64,000 nt of DNA from positions 930,001-994,000 of the forward strand of contig CP060261.1 in NCBI GenBank assembly GCA_022646525.1, given 5' to 3'. The translations under genes were made by a program, and so were the position numbers. Shown here piece by piece: positions 20,472 through 31,295 of the stretch (position 1 is its first letter; every line of letters begins with the position of its first letter). This DNA is from Holosporaceae bacterium (GTDB lineage Bacteria > Pseudomonadota > Alphaproteobacteria > UBA7879 > UBA5542). The notes below the pieces were generated by a model that saw only the letters and a list, made by a program, of their open reading frames with translations, did no database searches and had not been told where the DNA came from.

Positions 20472-22484
20472 ATGTTATTACAAGGAAACCAATGGCTACT
20501 TAATACGCTTATGAAAGAGCGTCATCAGTTTGTATTATGGTTTCCCGTTTTTATAGGCCTGGGCATTCATACTGCCACTTATATAGAAAGCCTTCTCATA
20601 CCTTTTTTACTAGGGGCAGGCTTTACCGCCTTAGCTGGTTTAATTTTATTTTTTCTGCAAAAAGAAACCATTTATTTTTTTTATGCAGCAACACCAGTAC
20701 TTCTTTTTTTATGGGCATGTCTGCCATGTTCTACAAAAAGCCCAAATTCAAACCCCCATCATTAACCACGCATTTAACACACCTCTATGGATCAAAGGCA
20801 CCGTAGAAAAAATTCAACATGGGCGAAAAGAAAAGCGCATCAAGCTTGTCGTTCATAGAATTCAAAACATCCAAGAAGCTCCAAAAAGCTGAGTTTCACC
20901 TATAAATTTAAACAAGAAAAAGCATTTGAAGTAGGGGGATACCTTAACCTTTAAAAGCAAAATTGTCTCCTTTAGGAAAGCAAGTTGTGCCGAATGGTTA
21001 TGATTTTGAAAAGCAGGCGCTCTTTCAAAAATATAGGCGGGCAGGGTATATCACCTATATTCACAAAATAAAGAAAGCCAAAAGAAACAGGGGCATTTTT
21101 TCTTTTTTTTACAACGCTTCGGCAACGTCTTACACAAAAAATTCTCTCGCACATCCCCAACCAAGAAGGCGCCATTGCGGCCGCACTTATTACAGGCGAT
21201 ACAACTGAGATTAAAAAAGAAACACGGCAAGCCTTTGTAAATTCAGGTACTGCGCATATCTTGGCTATTTCTGGCCTTCATCTTACGCTTGTTGGGGGCT
21301 TGCTTTTTCTTATTTTTCGCCTTATCGGCCTTTGCTGGCCACCAATTTTTCTATACATGCCTGCACCTAAAATAGGGGCCGTACTTTCTATCATCGGAAC
21401 CTTCTTTTATTTACAAATCTCTGGCGGACGCATTCCTTCCATGCGGGCTTTTTTCTCTTTCAGCTTAATCATGACCGCGATCTTAATTAACAGAACACCC
21501 ATTTCTCTAAGAATGGTTTCTTTTTCAGCCATTATTATTCTCTTGCTTTACCCTGAATCACTTTCAACACCCAGCTTCCAGCTTTCATTTGCAGCTGTTA
21601 CTGGCTTGGTTGCTTTTTATGAAAGATCGCAACTATTTCTTACAGGAAAAACCTACGGAAAACGTATTTTATTTTATTTTTGTTCTTTATTTGTCTCTTC
21701 TCTTATCGCATCTTTGGCAACAACACCTTTCATTGCATATCACTTCTACAAAGTAACACTCCATGCCATTTCTGCAAACTTGATCGTCATCCCACTTCTC
21801 AGCTTCCTGATCATGCCTCTTTTGCTTTTGTGGGTATGCCTTGCACCATGGCCTTTTATGTTTGAAAAACTTTCCCAAGCCATTGCCCCCTTAGTCACTG
21901 CAATGCATGAAACAGCCGCCTTTTTCAGTGGTTTGAAAGGGTCTATCATTTTTTTAACAGGCCTCAGCGCTGTTTCTTTTTCTTTGATTGTTTTTGGGGG
22001 GCTTTTTCTGTGTCTGCTTAAAACAAAGCTGCGGTATGCTGGAGCCGCCCTTATTGCCGCAGGCATTTGTCATTGCATTTTATTTCCTAAAGAACGCCCA
22101 GACCTGTTTCTTGCCAATCAGGGCACAGTTATTGGCTTTGTAGACAAAGGGCACCTCTACACCACACAGCGACGCAAAAAAACTTTTCTTTCAGAAATAT
22201 GGGGTGACTACCATGGCATTCCACAGGGTCAAAGACACCGTCTTTCTGACCGCAGGCATCCATTAAAAAATAATTTAACCGTATCGGGGAACAATATACT
22301 TGTTCACACAGAAAGGTTTTCATTGTGGGTTGAAAATGAACACCAAGAAAAATATCCCCATGCCCATATATGGATTTCAAAAATAAGGCATCACAAGCCT
22401 GACGATTTCCAAGGACACTTCATTGGGGAAAAAGATCTACCCCACACACGGTTTATTTATGCAGGAAAAAGCTTTTCTAAGTAA
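20472..22484 (+). CDS. comEC: ComEC/Rec2-family DNA uptake channel (frameshifted)
   Basis: Inner-membrane channel thought to pass single-stranded DNA during transformation. The N-terminal membrane segments and OB-like region run through several frames (changes near 20720, 20790, 20890, 20950, 21100 and 21170). From 21180 the Competence domain is continuous: ALITGDTTEIKKETRQAF, ISGLHLTLVGG, SGGRIPSMRAF and many membrane helices. The tail after about 22090 is short and shows no zinc ligands of a metallo-beta-lactamase domain. About 670 residues. The ATG at 20472 is the first plausible start. Confidence 0.85.
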
Positions 22485-23358
22485 GGCTTTCCAGAATCAC
22501 ACAGAGGAAATACAACTGTGTCCTCTGCAGACAAATCTAATTTTAAAACAGCCAGCGCTGCCGCACCGGCACTAAACCCAACAAGGTGGCTGTAATCATG
22601 GCATAAACTTCGTGTCATCTCAATCACATCCTTATCCGGAAGAGGAATCACTTGATCAACGACTTTTTCATCAAACACATCAGTTATAGAGTCAATGCCA
22701 AAGGCTTCAACCTGATAAGGCTTAGGATTTCCGTTTGTTGAATAAAAAGAGTTTTCTGGATCAGCGGCATAAACACGAATAGCGGGTTTTTTTTCTTTCA
22801 AATAACGTCCAGCACCCGACACAGTGCCCCTGTACCTGCTGCCGCCACAAAGTGGGTTATGCAACCATCTGTATCACGCCAAATTTCAGGCCCCAAACCA
22901 TGATAGTGGGCTTCTTGATTCAAAGTATCGTTAAACTGATCAATCAGAAAAGCATTCTTTTCTTTAGCCAATCGCACCGCTGTTTGCACATATCCTTTTG
23001 GATCATTCTGATCAGTCGTAGAAGGGCACAAAAAACAACTTCTGCACCGTATGCTTTTAAAATATTTATTTTTGAACTGATGTTTTCTCTGCAAGAGTAA
23101 TAACCACTCGATAGTTTTTAAATTGCCGATCATTGCAAGCGCAATACCCATATTGCCTGAAGAAGGCAAAACCAGGGTATCATTAGGCTTAATTTTTCCT
23201 TGTAACTCTGCCTGGGTCACCATATACAAGGCAGGGCGATCCTTAATACTTCCGCCTGGGTTTGTGTATTCCATCTTCCCGTACACGCGCGCCGGCGTCG
23301 GTAACTTTATTTGTACAAGAGGTGTGTTTCCGATTGTTTCCAGAATATTGTGATACAT
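22457..23358 (-). CDS. Cysteine synthase/cystathionine beta-synthase-like PLP enzyme (frameshifted)
   Basis: Fold-type II PLP enzyme. The start MYHNILETIGNTPLVQI is family-typical and the PLP lysine lies in NPGGSIKDRPA (about residue 39). The substrate loop reads LPSSGNMGIALA instead of TSGNTG. The glycine loop AAGTG...TVSGAGRYLKEK is split by a shift at about 22835, and two more lie at 23030-23090. Near the C-terminus is FPLCDSGKPYLEKLF. About 300 residues. It is convergent with comEC (28-bp overlap). It could be CysK or another beta-replacing enzyme. Confidence 0.78.
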
Positions 23359-23370
23359 AACATTTTTGCG

Positions 23371-23601
23371 CTATAAAGTGGCAGATTCGCCATCTTCTTC
23401 GCTTTCATCTATAGAATCACTGCCTTCTGGTTCTGAAACTGGAGAAAAATCAGAACTTTTCTCGGACACATCTGTTTCTTCAAGCGAAGGCTCAGCTGTT
23501 TCTACATCAGCCTCTAAAGTATCTGAAGCATCCGATACAGCATAACCTTCTAGCTGAATACAAAGAGCAATTAAAAAGAAAAACCAAGAAATTGTTTTCA
23601 T
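23371..23601 (-). CDS. Small acidic exported protein, unknown function
   Basis: Intact 76-residue frame with GGAGG seven bases before its ATG at 23601. Residues 1-20 form a signal peptide (WFFFLIALCIQL core). The mature part is almost entirely Glu, Asp and Ser with some Ala, Thr and Val, has no cysteine and is probably disordered. It sits between the D,D-carboxypeptidase and the cysteine-synthase-like gene in the same direction. No family recognised. Confidence 0.6.
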   Translation of the reverse strand: MKTISWFFFLIALCIQLEGYAVSDASDTLEADVETAEPSLEETDVSEKSSDFSPVSEPEGSDSIDESEEDGESATL

Positions 23602-23634
23602 GCTACCTCCAATTTCAAAAACATGTTACTAGGC

Positions 23635-24738
23635 TTACCGACTTTTCACAACCAAACAAGATAAAGATTTTTCTTTCATAGATTGGCAAAGCGAGTAGGC
23701 CTCATCTTTTGTTTTAAAGCGTCCAACGCGCGTTGTATAGTGCTTTCTTTTCTTGAACGGGGCCACAAGGCGTGTAAAAAGGCTTTTGTTTGATAAAACA
23801 TCCTTTAAATTAGCATCTTTTCTTAGTTGGGCATTGAATTTTATGGCCTGTTTTCTGCTTTGAAAAGCCCCTGTTTGGACTGCCCAATAAAGCGAAACCC
23901 GACGGAGACGACGTTTACTTGTAATGCGCCTTTCTGCTTGCTGAATTTGTGCAAGTGTGGGTATTTGATTCTTTAGAAGATAAGTCATCACGACATCTCT
24001 TCTTTTTGGCGTTTCTTCCCCCATCACAACACCAATGACGCGCGCATCATCTACTGACTGTGTAACCACCATACAGTGGCCTGCAACAAAAGTGTATCCT
24101 GTCTTCATGCCGTCTACACCTGCAACTTTTCCAAGAATCGTATTGGTGTTTTTGTAACGTCGCCGGTTGAATGAAAAGTGAGGTAGTGAAAAGAAATAGG
24201 CATATTCAGGATGTTGATCAAGAACAGCCTTGGCCAACTTTGCGATATCCCTTGCTGTGCTGAGTTGTCGTGAGTTAGGCAATCCAGATGCATTTCTAAA
24301 GTGTGTTTGATGTAAACCAATCTCTTTTGCTTTTTGATTCATCAGTTTGGCAAACTTTTTTTCATTGCCAGCAAGATGTTCGGCAAGGGCTGTTGCTGCA
24401 TCATTTGCAGATTTAACGGCTGTTGCTTTAATGGCATCTTCCACCGATATGCATCGCCCTGGCTTTAAATATAACTTTGTTGGCCGTCGTGTTACGGCAT
24501 ACCAAGACATACGAATAGGATCTGTAAGCTTTATCCTTCCTTCTTTCAAAGCATCAAAAGTAAGGAATAGGGTCATAATTTTGGTAAGAGATGCAGGCAT
24601 CCTCAGTTGATCTGCATTTTTCTCCATAATAATGCGACCACTTTTTTGCGTCCATCAATAGGCTAGAGGGCAATCCAAAAGGCGACAAAAGAAACATTAA
24701 AAATAATAAGAAAAAAATTATTTTTTTTTTAGTATCAT
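23635..24738 (-). CDS. dacA: D-alanyl-D-alanine carboxypeptidase (S11) with SPOR domain
   Basis: Periplasmic enzyme that trims the terminal D-Ala from peptidoglycan stems. Active-site motifs are SLTK (SxxK), SAND (SxN) and KTGYTF (KTG). The C-terminal part from about residue 285 (YWAVQTGAFQSRKQA...VGRFKTKDEA) is a SPOR domain, which binds denuded glycan. Reading upstream from 24627 gives DAKSGRIIMEK and a hydrophobic signal peptide. The best start is ATG 24738, encoding ILKKK before the hydrophobic core. Two shifts, one in a ten-A run at 24721-24730, separate it from the main frame. Confidence 0.9.
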
Positions 24739-24902
24739 ATTATTATTTCTTAATTTTTTAAAACAGTTTCCCCATATATATTAAAAAGTAAATAACAACT
24801 TTCTTCAACTAATATAAGTTCAATATAACTAATTATTGTTATTGAATCATTTTGTAATTAGTGTTGTAAGCTTAAAGTATAAATAAAAAACAGGGAAGCA
24901 CA

Positions 24903-25176
24903 ATGACAAAAAAATTAATTAGAGCCCGTCTTCCTATCACGTGATTCTTATGGGGATGACAGAACACCAACAGACTTCATTATTGAAGTTCTCGTTACGT
25001 TATTTAGAAAAAGATGAAGAAGAGGCCATTCGCCTCATTATGCAAACACAAGAGCAGGAGAGGCCCTTTGTGGCACATATTCTCTTGAAATTGCCGAAAC
25101 AAAGTCTGCTGAAATTTTAGAGTGGGCAAGGCGTCAAGAGTTATCTCTTCAATGCCGCATGGAGAAAGCATCATAG
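24903..25176 (+). CDS. clpS: ATP-dependent Clp protease adaptor ClpS (frameshifted)
   Basis: Adaptor that delivers N-degron substrates to ClpAP. The ATG at 24903 follows AGGGAAG. Read across shifts at about 24937, 24953 and 25053, it gives YHVILMGDDRTPTDFIIEVL, FRKDEEEAIRLIMQTQEQG and YSLEIAETKSAEI ending QCRMEKAS, a complete ClpS of about 92 residues. The clpA start follows 9 bp later. Confidence 0.9.
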
Positions 25177-25185
25177 GAGCCAATA

Positions 25186-27517
25186 ATGATTTCAAGCAGA
25201 CTCGAAACAACACTCCAAAGGGCAATTGAACTAGCGCGCAGCAGCCGCCATGAATATACAACACACTTGAGCATTTACTGGTTGCCTTTTATTAGAAGAT
25301 GAAGACACAAAAAACTTAACAAAAACATTAAAGCTAAGAGCAGAAAAACTTAAAAAGACTTATTAGAATATCTTGATCTGCAAGACTTAAGGGTACCCGG
25401 AAATCACCCAATTGAAACACGGGTCACAATCGGCTTTCAAAGGGTTTTGCAACGTGCGTCACTCCAAGCCGAAAATGAAGAAATTAATGCTATTCATCTT
25501 CTCATTTCTCTTTTTAAGTGAGAACGAATCATACGCTGCCTATGCGATCGAGCAGCAAGGTAAACCCGGGTTGAGTTATTAAACTATCAATCTGAAATTG
25601 CCAAAAGAAATCATAAACATAAAAAAGAAGATTCAGAAGAGGGCACCAAGACATGAGCCAACATTCATCAGATATCCTGACTGAAGACGCAGAAGAATCA
25701 ACAATTGAAAAATTTTTGCGTAAACTTAAATAAAAAGGCAGAAAACAACGACATAGAGCCCTTGATTGGGCGGGAAGAGCCTATTTCACGGATCATCCAT
25801 ATTCTCTGCCGCAAAGAAAAAAAACAACCCTCTTCTATTAGGGGATTCAGGTGTTGGAAAAACCGCAATTATCGAAGGATTGGCTTTGAAAATTGTCAAC
25901 GGCGATGTCCCACCAGCCCTTAAAATGCAAAAGTCTTCTCGCTTGATATGGCAGGCCTTGTTGCCGGCACCCGTTTCAGAGGGGACTTTGAAGAAAGATT
26001 TAAAATATACTTAAAGATTTAGAAACAGAAGAAAAGGCAATTCTGTTCATCGATGAAGCACATATCATGGTAGGCACGGGGTCCGTTCAAGGGGGCTCTA
26101 TGGATACGTCAAACATGCTGAAGCCCGTACTGCTACATGGAAGAATTCGCTGTATTGCCGCCACCACGTTCAAAGAATTTAAAACCCATCTTGAAAAAGA
26201 TGCAGGTCTTTTTGCGGCGCTTCCAAAAGTAGAGGTGCACGAACCCACACCCGACGAATGCATCCATATTTTAGAAGGATTAAAAGAAAATCTCGAAAAA
26301 TACCATAACGTCAAATACAAGGACGAAGCGATCAAATCAGTGGTTGATTTATCAATGCGCCACTTAATGGATCGACGCCTTCCCGATAAGGCTATTGATA
26401 TTTTGGATGAAGCAGGGGCCAAAAACGCTTAGAAGCCGGCGAGTCAACAAAACCCCTTATAATCTCTTGTAAAGATGTTGAAGATGTCGTTGCCAGAATG
26501 GCGTCTATTCCCCAAAACAAGTCTCTCAAGACGATAAAAGGTTCTAAAAAAATCTTGAAAAAGAACTGAAGAACGTTGTATTTGGCCAAGACTCTGCAGC
26601 CGAAGCCCTTGTGCACTCTATCAAACTTTCTAGATCAGGCCTTAGAAGCCCAGAAAAGCCCATTGGCTGCTATCTGTTTTCTGGGCCAACCGGTGTTGGA
26701 AAAACAGAAATTTGTAAACAACTAAGCTCAACCCTGAGCATGCCCCTATTCGGTTTGATATGTCTGAATATATGGAAAAGCATAGTATCTCTAAGCTTAT
26801 TGGGGCGCCTCCAGGCTATGTTGGATTCGAGCAGGGGGTGCGCTTACAGATGCCGTCAGCAAAACACCACACTGTATTATCTTGTTAGACGAAATTGAAA
26901 AAGCGCATAGCGATATCTATAACGTTCTTTTACAGCTTATGGATTACGGTATTGTAACTGACCATCACGGAAACTCTGTTAACTACAGAAACGTCATTTT
27001 AATTATGACAACCAATGCAGGTGCCAGTGAAATGTCTAAACATGGCCTTGGCTTTGGTCAAGAAAAGCGCTCTGGAGAAGACGATGACGCGATTCAAAGA
27101 ACCTTCTCGCCTGAGTTTAGAAACCGTCTAGATGCCGTTATTCCTTTCGCATCACTAAACGAGCAAACAATGGAGCGCATTGTGAACAAGTTCATTGGTG
27201 AACTTGAGAAGCAATTGAAAGAGCGTGATATTAACCTCAGCATTACAAAATCAGGGAAGGGGTGGCTGCGCGATCATGGCTTTAACCCTCTGTATGGCGC
27301 GCGACCATTAGCGCGCACCATTGACGAGCATGTAAAAAAGCCTTTAGCCGATCAAATTCTTTTTGGGAAACTTCAAAAAGGCGGCATCGTGTCCGTTGAT
27401 GTAAAAAAAGATCAGTTGGTCTTAAGCTATGTCAAGATATGCAAAGATACAAAAAAGAAAGAAAAAAAACTTGAATTGAAAGAGATTTCAAAGGCTCAAG
27501 CGAGCTATAAGAAATAG
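25186..27517 (+). CDS. clpA: ATP-dependent Clp protease ATPase subunit ClpA (frameshifted)
   Basis: AAA+ unfoldase of ClpAP. The ATG at 25186 follows AGGAG and starts ISSRLETTLQRAIELARSS. The N-domain and linker are broken several times (25270, 25300, 25360, 25520, 25580, 25730). The first AAA module shows GDSGVGKTAIIEGLA and LFIDEAH. The second shows FSGPTGVGKTE, SKLIGAPPGYVG and LLDEIEKAHSDIYNVLLQ. Frame changes also lie near 25820, 25950, 26010, 26430, 26555, 26745 and 26830-26880. From 26882 it is continuous. About 777 residues, as in E. coli. Confidence 0.93.
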
Positions 27518-27531
27518 TTTTTTAAAGCGAT

Positions 27532-27607
27532 TGGCGTCCCCAACGGGATTCGAACCCGTGTTGCCGCCTTGAAAGGGCGGTGTCCTAGGCCTCTAGACGA
27601 TGGGGAC
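27532..27607 (-). tRNA. tRNA-Glu (anticodon TTC)
   Basis: On the minus strand: GTCCCCA acceptor, CGTCTAGAGGCCTAGGAC D-arm region, anticodon loop CTTTCAA with TTC, TTCGAAT T-loop and encoded CCA. All stems pair. 14 bp after clpA on the opposite strand. Confidence 0.97.
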
Positions 27608-27790
27608 GCAATTAAAGACTTCTCTTTTTCTATTAAATAATCCACAAAAGATCAATCTTTATTTTGATTTTGCTTGAAAAATCACCGGCATTTAAAGTGA
27701 TTAAGCACTTTTTTTGCATTTAATTGCTAAAAGAAAAGCACACTTAAAAAAATATAATTTTTTAGAAAATTTTTTTGATAAGAGAAAAAT

Positions 27791-29209
27791 CTATTTCATG
27801 AAGTCGGGCAGGCGATCACCGAACCCTTTTACGGCTTTGCCGGGTCGTTCTTGGTGTTTTTTCCATGGCTTTCTTTTTTCCCGGGGAAGGGCTTCTTTTT
27901 CTTGAATCTGGCTTTTTCCCCGCGGATTGCGTTCCCAGACTGGTCGGCTTTCTTTTTTCTGAGCGCTGACTTCCTCTCTTGAGGGGCTTTCCTGCTTCGA
28001 AGGATTTTTTTCCTCTTTTTTTTTGAGGGGATTTGCTCCTAAAGCCCCTTTCAGGTTTTTTTCACCTTCCGCCCAGTCATTGATGAATGGAATTTTCTTT
28101 CCAATCAATTGCATTACTTCATGGGCCTGATCATTGGTATCCGCAGTAACCATGGTAAAAGCCCGGCCTTTAGCGCCCGCACGGCCTGTTCGACCAATAC
28201 GATGCACATAATCCTCGGTGTTCATGGGAATGTCCATATTGATAACGCAAGGTAAGTCCATAATATCAATACCACGTGCGGCCACATCGCTGGCTACAAG
28301 AAAGCTTGCTTCACCAGATTTTAAGCGTTCAATTGATTTATTACGCCGCGCCTGGGTTAAATCACCATGAATAATTTCAGCCTTAAGACCGGATTTCCGC
28401 ATTTCATCGGCCGTTTTATCGACATGATGTTTTTTGTTGCAGAAAATAATGGCTGATGAAATGGCGTGCTTTTTGAAAATCTCCATCATGATTTTCACTT
28501 TTTGGCGTAATTTAGCCGCCTCTGAAGGGGCTTTAGGAGCAAACACAAAGAATTGCTCAATGTTTTCTGAGGCGGAAGAGGGGGTTTCAACCATAACCTC
28601 TTTAGGTGACATTAAGAAATCTTGCGCCAACTTCTTAATTTCAGGAGCCATCGTAGCAGAAAGCAAAACTGTTTGGCGCATTTTAGGCAAGGCACCCAAT
28701 ATCTTCTTCAGATCAGGCAAAAAGCCCATATCAAGCATTCGGTCAGCTTCATCAAGCACCACATTTTTTATTTCTGTTGGCAGTACGCACCCAGATTCAT
28801 ACAAATCAAGAAAGCGCCCAGGTGTAGCCACAGCCACGTCAATACCTTTTGCAAGAACTTGCTTTTGCTGAACAATAGACGCTCCACCGATAAATTCACC
28901 CACACGAAGCTTGTTATGCTTTGTGTAAGCCTTAAAATTATCCGAAACTTGGGTCGCAAGCTCGCGGGTGGGCACTAAAATCAAGCAACGAATCATACGC
29001 GCCTTTGATGGCGTCTGAGAGAGAATTTCAATAAGAGGAAGACAAAATGCCCCTGTTTTACCTGTGCCCGTGGGGGCGCATGCAAGAACATCGGCACCAC
29101 GCAATATCAGAGGAATAATTTTCTGTTGAACAGGAGTAGGGGCTTCGTACCCCTTCTCAGATAATGTTTTTAATAGGTCAGAATTTAGGCCTAAATCATC
29201 GAAACGCAT
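27791..29209 (-). CDS. rhlE: DEAD-box ATP-dependent RNA helicase, RhlE-like
   Basis: Intact 472-residue frame. Q motif (GYEAPTPVQQK), Walker A APTGTGKTGAF, PTRELATQV, VLDEADRMLDMGF, SATMAPE, and in the second RecA domain IIFCNKKHHVD, ASDVAARGIDIMDLP and HRIGRTGRAG. The C-terminal 90 residues are Lys/Arg/Glu-rich and low complexity, typical of RNA-binding tails. Likely roles are RNA remodelling, decay or ribosome assembly. RhlE is the nearest match in layout; other subfamilies are possible. Confidence 0.92.
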   Translation of the reverse strand: MRFDDLGLNSDLLKTLSEKGYEAPTPVQQKIIPLILRGADVLACAPTGTGKTGAFCLPLIEILSQTPSKARMIRCLILVPTRELATQVSDNFKAYTKHNKLRVGEFIGGASIVQQKQVLAKGIDVAVATPGRFLDLYESGCVLPTEIKNVVLDEADRMLDMGFLPDLKKILGALPKMRQTVLLSATMAPEIKKLAQDFLMSPKEVMVETPSSASENIEQFFVFAPKAPSEAAKLRQKVKIMMEIFKKHAISSAIIFCNKKHHVDKTADEMRKSGLKAEIIHGDLTQARRNKSIERLKSGEASFLVASDVAARGIDIMDLPCVINMDIPMNTEDYVHRIGRTGRAGAKGRAFTMVTADTNDQAHEVMQLIGKKIPFINDWAEGEKNLKGALGANPLKKKEEKNPSKQESPSREEVSAQKKESRPVWERNPRGKSQIQEKEALPREKRKPWKKHQERPGKAVKGFGDRLPDFMK

Positions 29210-29261
29210 AAATATCTAACCTATTGTTTGGAATAATTGTTTTTTAGAGAACTTGTGCAGA

Positions 29262-29429
29262 TTATTTGATCTTTGTTTCTTTAAACATCACGTGCTTACG
29301 TACACGTGGATCATATTTCTTCAGTTCAAGTTTTTCAGTAAGTGTACGGGGGTTTTTCTTCCGCACGTAATAAAAGCCCGTGCCTGCCGTGCTTTCTAAT
29401 TTAATCAATACAGTTTTGCCTTTAGCCAT
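29262..29429 (-). CDS. rpmG: 50S ribosomal protein L33
   Basis: 55-residue frame beginning AKGKTVLIKLESTAGTGFYY with VRKKNPRTLTEKLELKKYDP and ending in a basic tail. No zinc-ribbon cysteines, as in many Proteobacteria. AGAGG precedes the ATG at 29429. Confidence 0.96.
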   Translation of the reverse strand: MAKGKTVLIKLESTAGTGFYYVRKKNPRTLTEKLELKKYDPRVRKHVMFKETKIK

Positions 29430-29496
29430 TTTTTATTCCTCTTTGCCTAGAACAAGGGTATTTATAGACAAAACAATGGTTGTTTGTCAAACAGAA

Positions 29497-29573
29497 TGGC
29501 GCGTCCTGGAGGATTCGAACCTCCGACCTGCGGCTTAGAAGGCCGATGCTCTATCCAGCTGAGCTAAGGACGC
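29497..29573 (-). tRNA. tRNA-Arg (anticodon TCT)
   Basis: Minus-strand cloverleaf: GCGTCCT acceptor, AGCTCAGCTGGATAGAGC D-arm, anticodon loop CTTCTAA (TCT), GGAGG-TTCGAAT-CCTCC T-arm and encoded CCA at 29497-29499. Confidence 0.96.
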
Positions 29574-29753
29574 ACGCCTCATTCATACAACACACAAAAT
29601 CTTTTACGCAACATTTTATTGTGAAAATTTATTAAAACACCACATGCACCAGAAGGCCATTTATATTGATAAACCCCAACAATCTAATGAAAAGGAAATA
29701 ATCTATTTCATAATTGACAACTGATTATTCAAGCCCTACAAGAGAATAGGATT

Positions 29754-29847
29754 GGAGGGGTGGCTGAGTGGCTGAAAGCGCCGGTTTGCTAAACCGTTAT
29801 ACGGGTAATAACCTGTATCGAGGGTTCGAATCCCTCTCCCTCCGCCA
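29754..29847 (+). tRNA. tRNA-Ser (anticodon GCT)
   Basis: Type II tRNA: GGAGGGG pairs with TCCCTCC, GGCTGAGTGGCTGAAAGC D-arm, anticodon loop TTGCTAA (GCT), a long variable arm, GAGGG-TTCGAAT-CCCTC T-arm and encoded CCA. The preceding 29574-29753 gap holds no other gene. Confidence 0.96.
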
Positions 29848-29913
29848 CATTACACATCCTCTATGAGCGCTTGCCGCGCGATTGCAAATATCAAAATAAC
29901 CGTTTATAAAAGT

Positions 29914-30693
29914 ATGATGAGTGAAAGAACAATTCATATTGTTTGTCCACAATGTCGCTCTGGCTTCGATGTGGACGCGGAGGCAATAGGCCCTAATGGG
30001 CGCACACTGATGTGTTCAGAGTGCGAGCATCGGTGGTTTTACCAACACGACGCCGAAGCCCCTGCACTGGATGAGCATACCCCTTCAACAGAAGAAGAAA
30101 TACCAGCACCTGAACCAGAAGTAGACACACAAGAGAAACCACCCATCATTGAGGCAGCCACCCCTGAAGCAGAGGGAGGGGCGATAAGAGAAAAAGTTTC
30201 TTTCTTCACCACCCAAATGTTTCTTGTGCCCATCATTTTAGGCCTTTTGTTTACAGTTATGTTTTTGCAAGAAATGAAGTGGTGCGCTTCTTACCGGCAT
30301 CTGAGAAATTTTACAGCGCACTCGGCATCAGTACATATAACATTGGTGCCTTTAGATTCCACAAGCCAGGCTGGAAGGTGGTTGAGACAGGTAACCTTAA
30401 GTCAATTACAGTATCAGGGCGTGTCATCAACACATCTGAGCGACTATTACCACCTCCCGCCATTCAAGTTACTTTGCGCGGGCATGGCATCTGCAAAACC
30501 CTTTCTTGGACTGATCAAATCTTTAACCAAAATAAAGGAAGCGATGGTTCTTGCACCTTAAGCCGCTGGACTTTCCGCCTAAAAGAAGGACGTCTTTTTT
30601 CTGGACAAACCAGCAGTTTTGAGATGACTTACCCTGTAGGACTTAATCAAAAAGCCCAGCGAAGTATTATTAAAATTTGTAAATACGGAATAA
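29914..30693 (+). CDS. Zinc-ribbon membrane protein with DUF3426-like domain (frameshifted)
   Basis: Starts at ATG 29914 or 29917. Residues 8-40 form an MJ0042-type zinc finger (CPQC...CSEC). A Pro/Glu-rich linker, one membrane segment (about 105-125, MFLVPIILGLLFTVMFL) and an extracytoplasmic DUF3426-like domain follow. The domain moves to another frame at about 30275 (RFLPASEKFYSALGI, GWKVVETGNLKSITVSGRV). After one more shift near 30648 it ends SEVLLKFVNTE at 30693, two bases before gmhA. The family is common in alphaproteobacteria; function unknown. Confidence 0.75.
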
Positions 30694-30695
30694 AC

Positions 30696-31295
30696 ATGAC
30701 CTCATTTAACCCAACAGCTTTTCTGGAAAGTGAGCTGAACGAACATCAAGAAGTGTTGGACCGCACACGCGATATGATCCACGCCCCTTTTAAAGCACTA
30801 TTAGATACAGTCACAAATAGCCTGAAGAAAGGTGGCAAAATTCTATTTTTTGGTAATGGCGGCAGTGCAGGGGATGCCCAGCATCTTGCAACTGAACTGG
30901 TTGTACGCTACCGAGATAACCGTGTGCCCATTCCCGCGATTGCACTCACAACAGATACGTCAGCCCTAACAGCCATTGGCAATGATTTGGGATTCGACCA
31001 CTTATTTTCAAGACAAATCGAAGCATTAGGCAATCCAGGTGATATTGCCCTAGGGATTACCACATCAGGCCAAAGCCCAAACGTTATTAAGGGGTTTGAA
31101 ATGGCCAAAAAGAAAGGGCTTCTTTGCGCCGGCCTTACAGGAAAAGATGGCGGCAAACTTGTTGGTTTATGTGATCCACTCATCATCATTCCATCAAATA
31201 CCACAGCCCGCATTCAAGAAATGCATATCTTTGTTGGGCAGCTTCTATGTGATGCTTTGGAAAAAAACCTTGGTCTCAAAACTGAAAAACCATGA
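30696..31295 (+). CDS. gmhA: Phosphoheptose isomerase GmhA
   Basis: SIS-domain enzyme converting sedoheptulose-7-phosphate to D-glycero-D-manno-heptose-7-phosphate, first step of LPS heptose synthesis. 199 residues from the ATG at 30696, with FFGNGGSAGDAQHLATELV, GITTSGQSPNVIKGFEMAK and the C-terminal QEMHIFVGQLLCDALE. The stop overlaps the hldE start (ATGA), so the two are co-translated. The open frame extends upstream by chance into the zinc-ribbon gene. Confidence 0.95.
   Translation: MTSFNPTAFLESELNEHQEVLDRTRDMIHAPFKALLDTVTNSLKKGGKILFFGNGGSAGDAQHLATELVVRYRDNRVPIPAIALTTDTSALTAIGNDLGFDHLFSRQIEALGNPGDIALGITTSGQSPNVIKGFEMAKKKGLLCAGLTGKDGGKLVGLCDPLIIIPSNTTARIQEMHIFVGQLLCDALEKNLGLKTEKP

Noticed and set aside
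24711..24730. A7TTA-T10 tract resembling a terminator
   Set aside because: There is no GC stem. Read on the minus strand it encodes the Lys-rich start and hydrophobic core of the D,D-carboxypeptidase signal peptide.
28434..28978. Plus-strand open frames of 118-145 codons within the helicase gene
   Set aside because: Antisense shadows of an intact, motif-complete DEAD-box gene.
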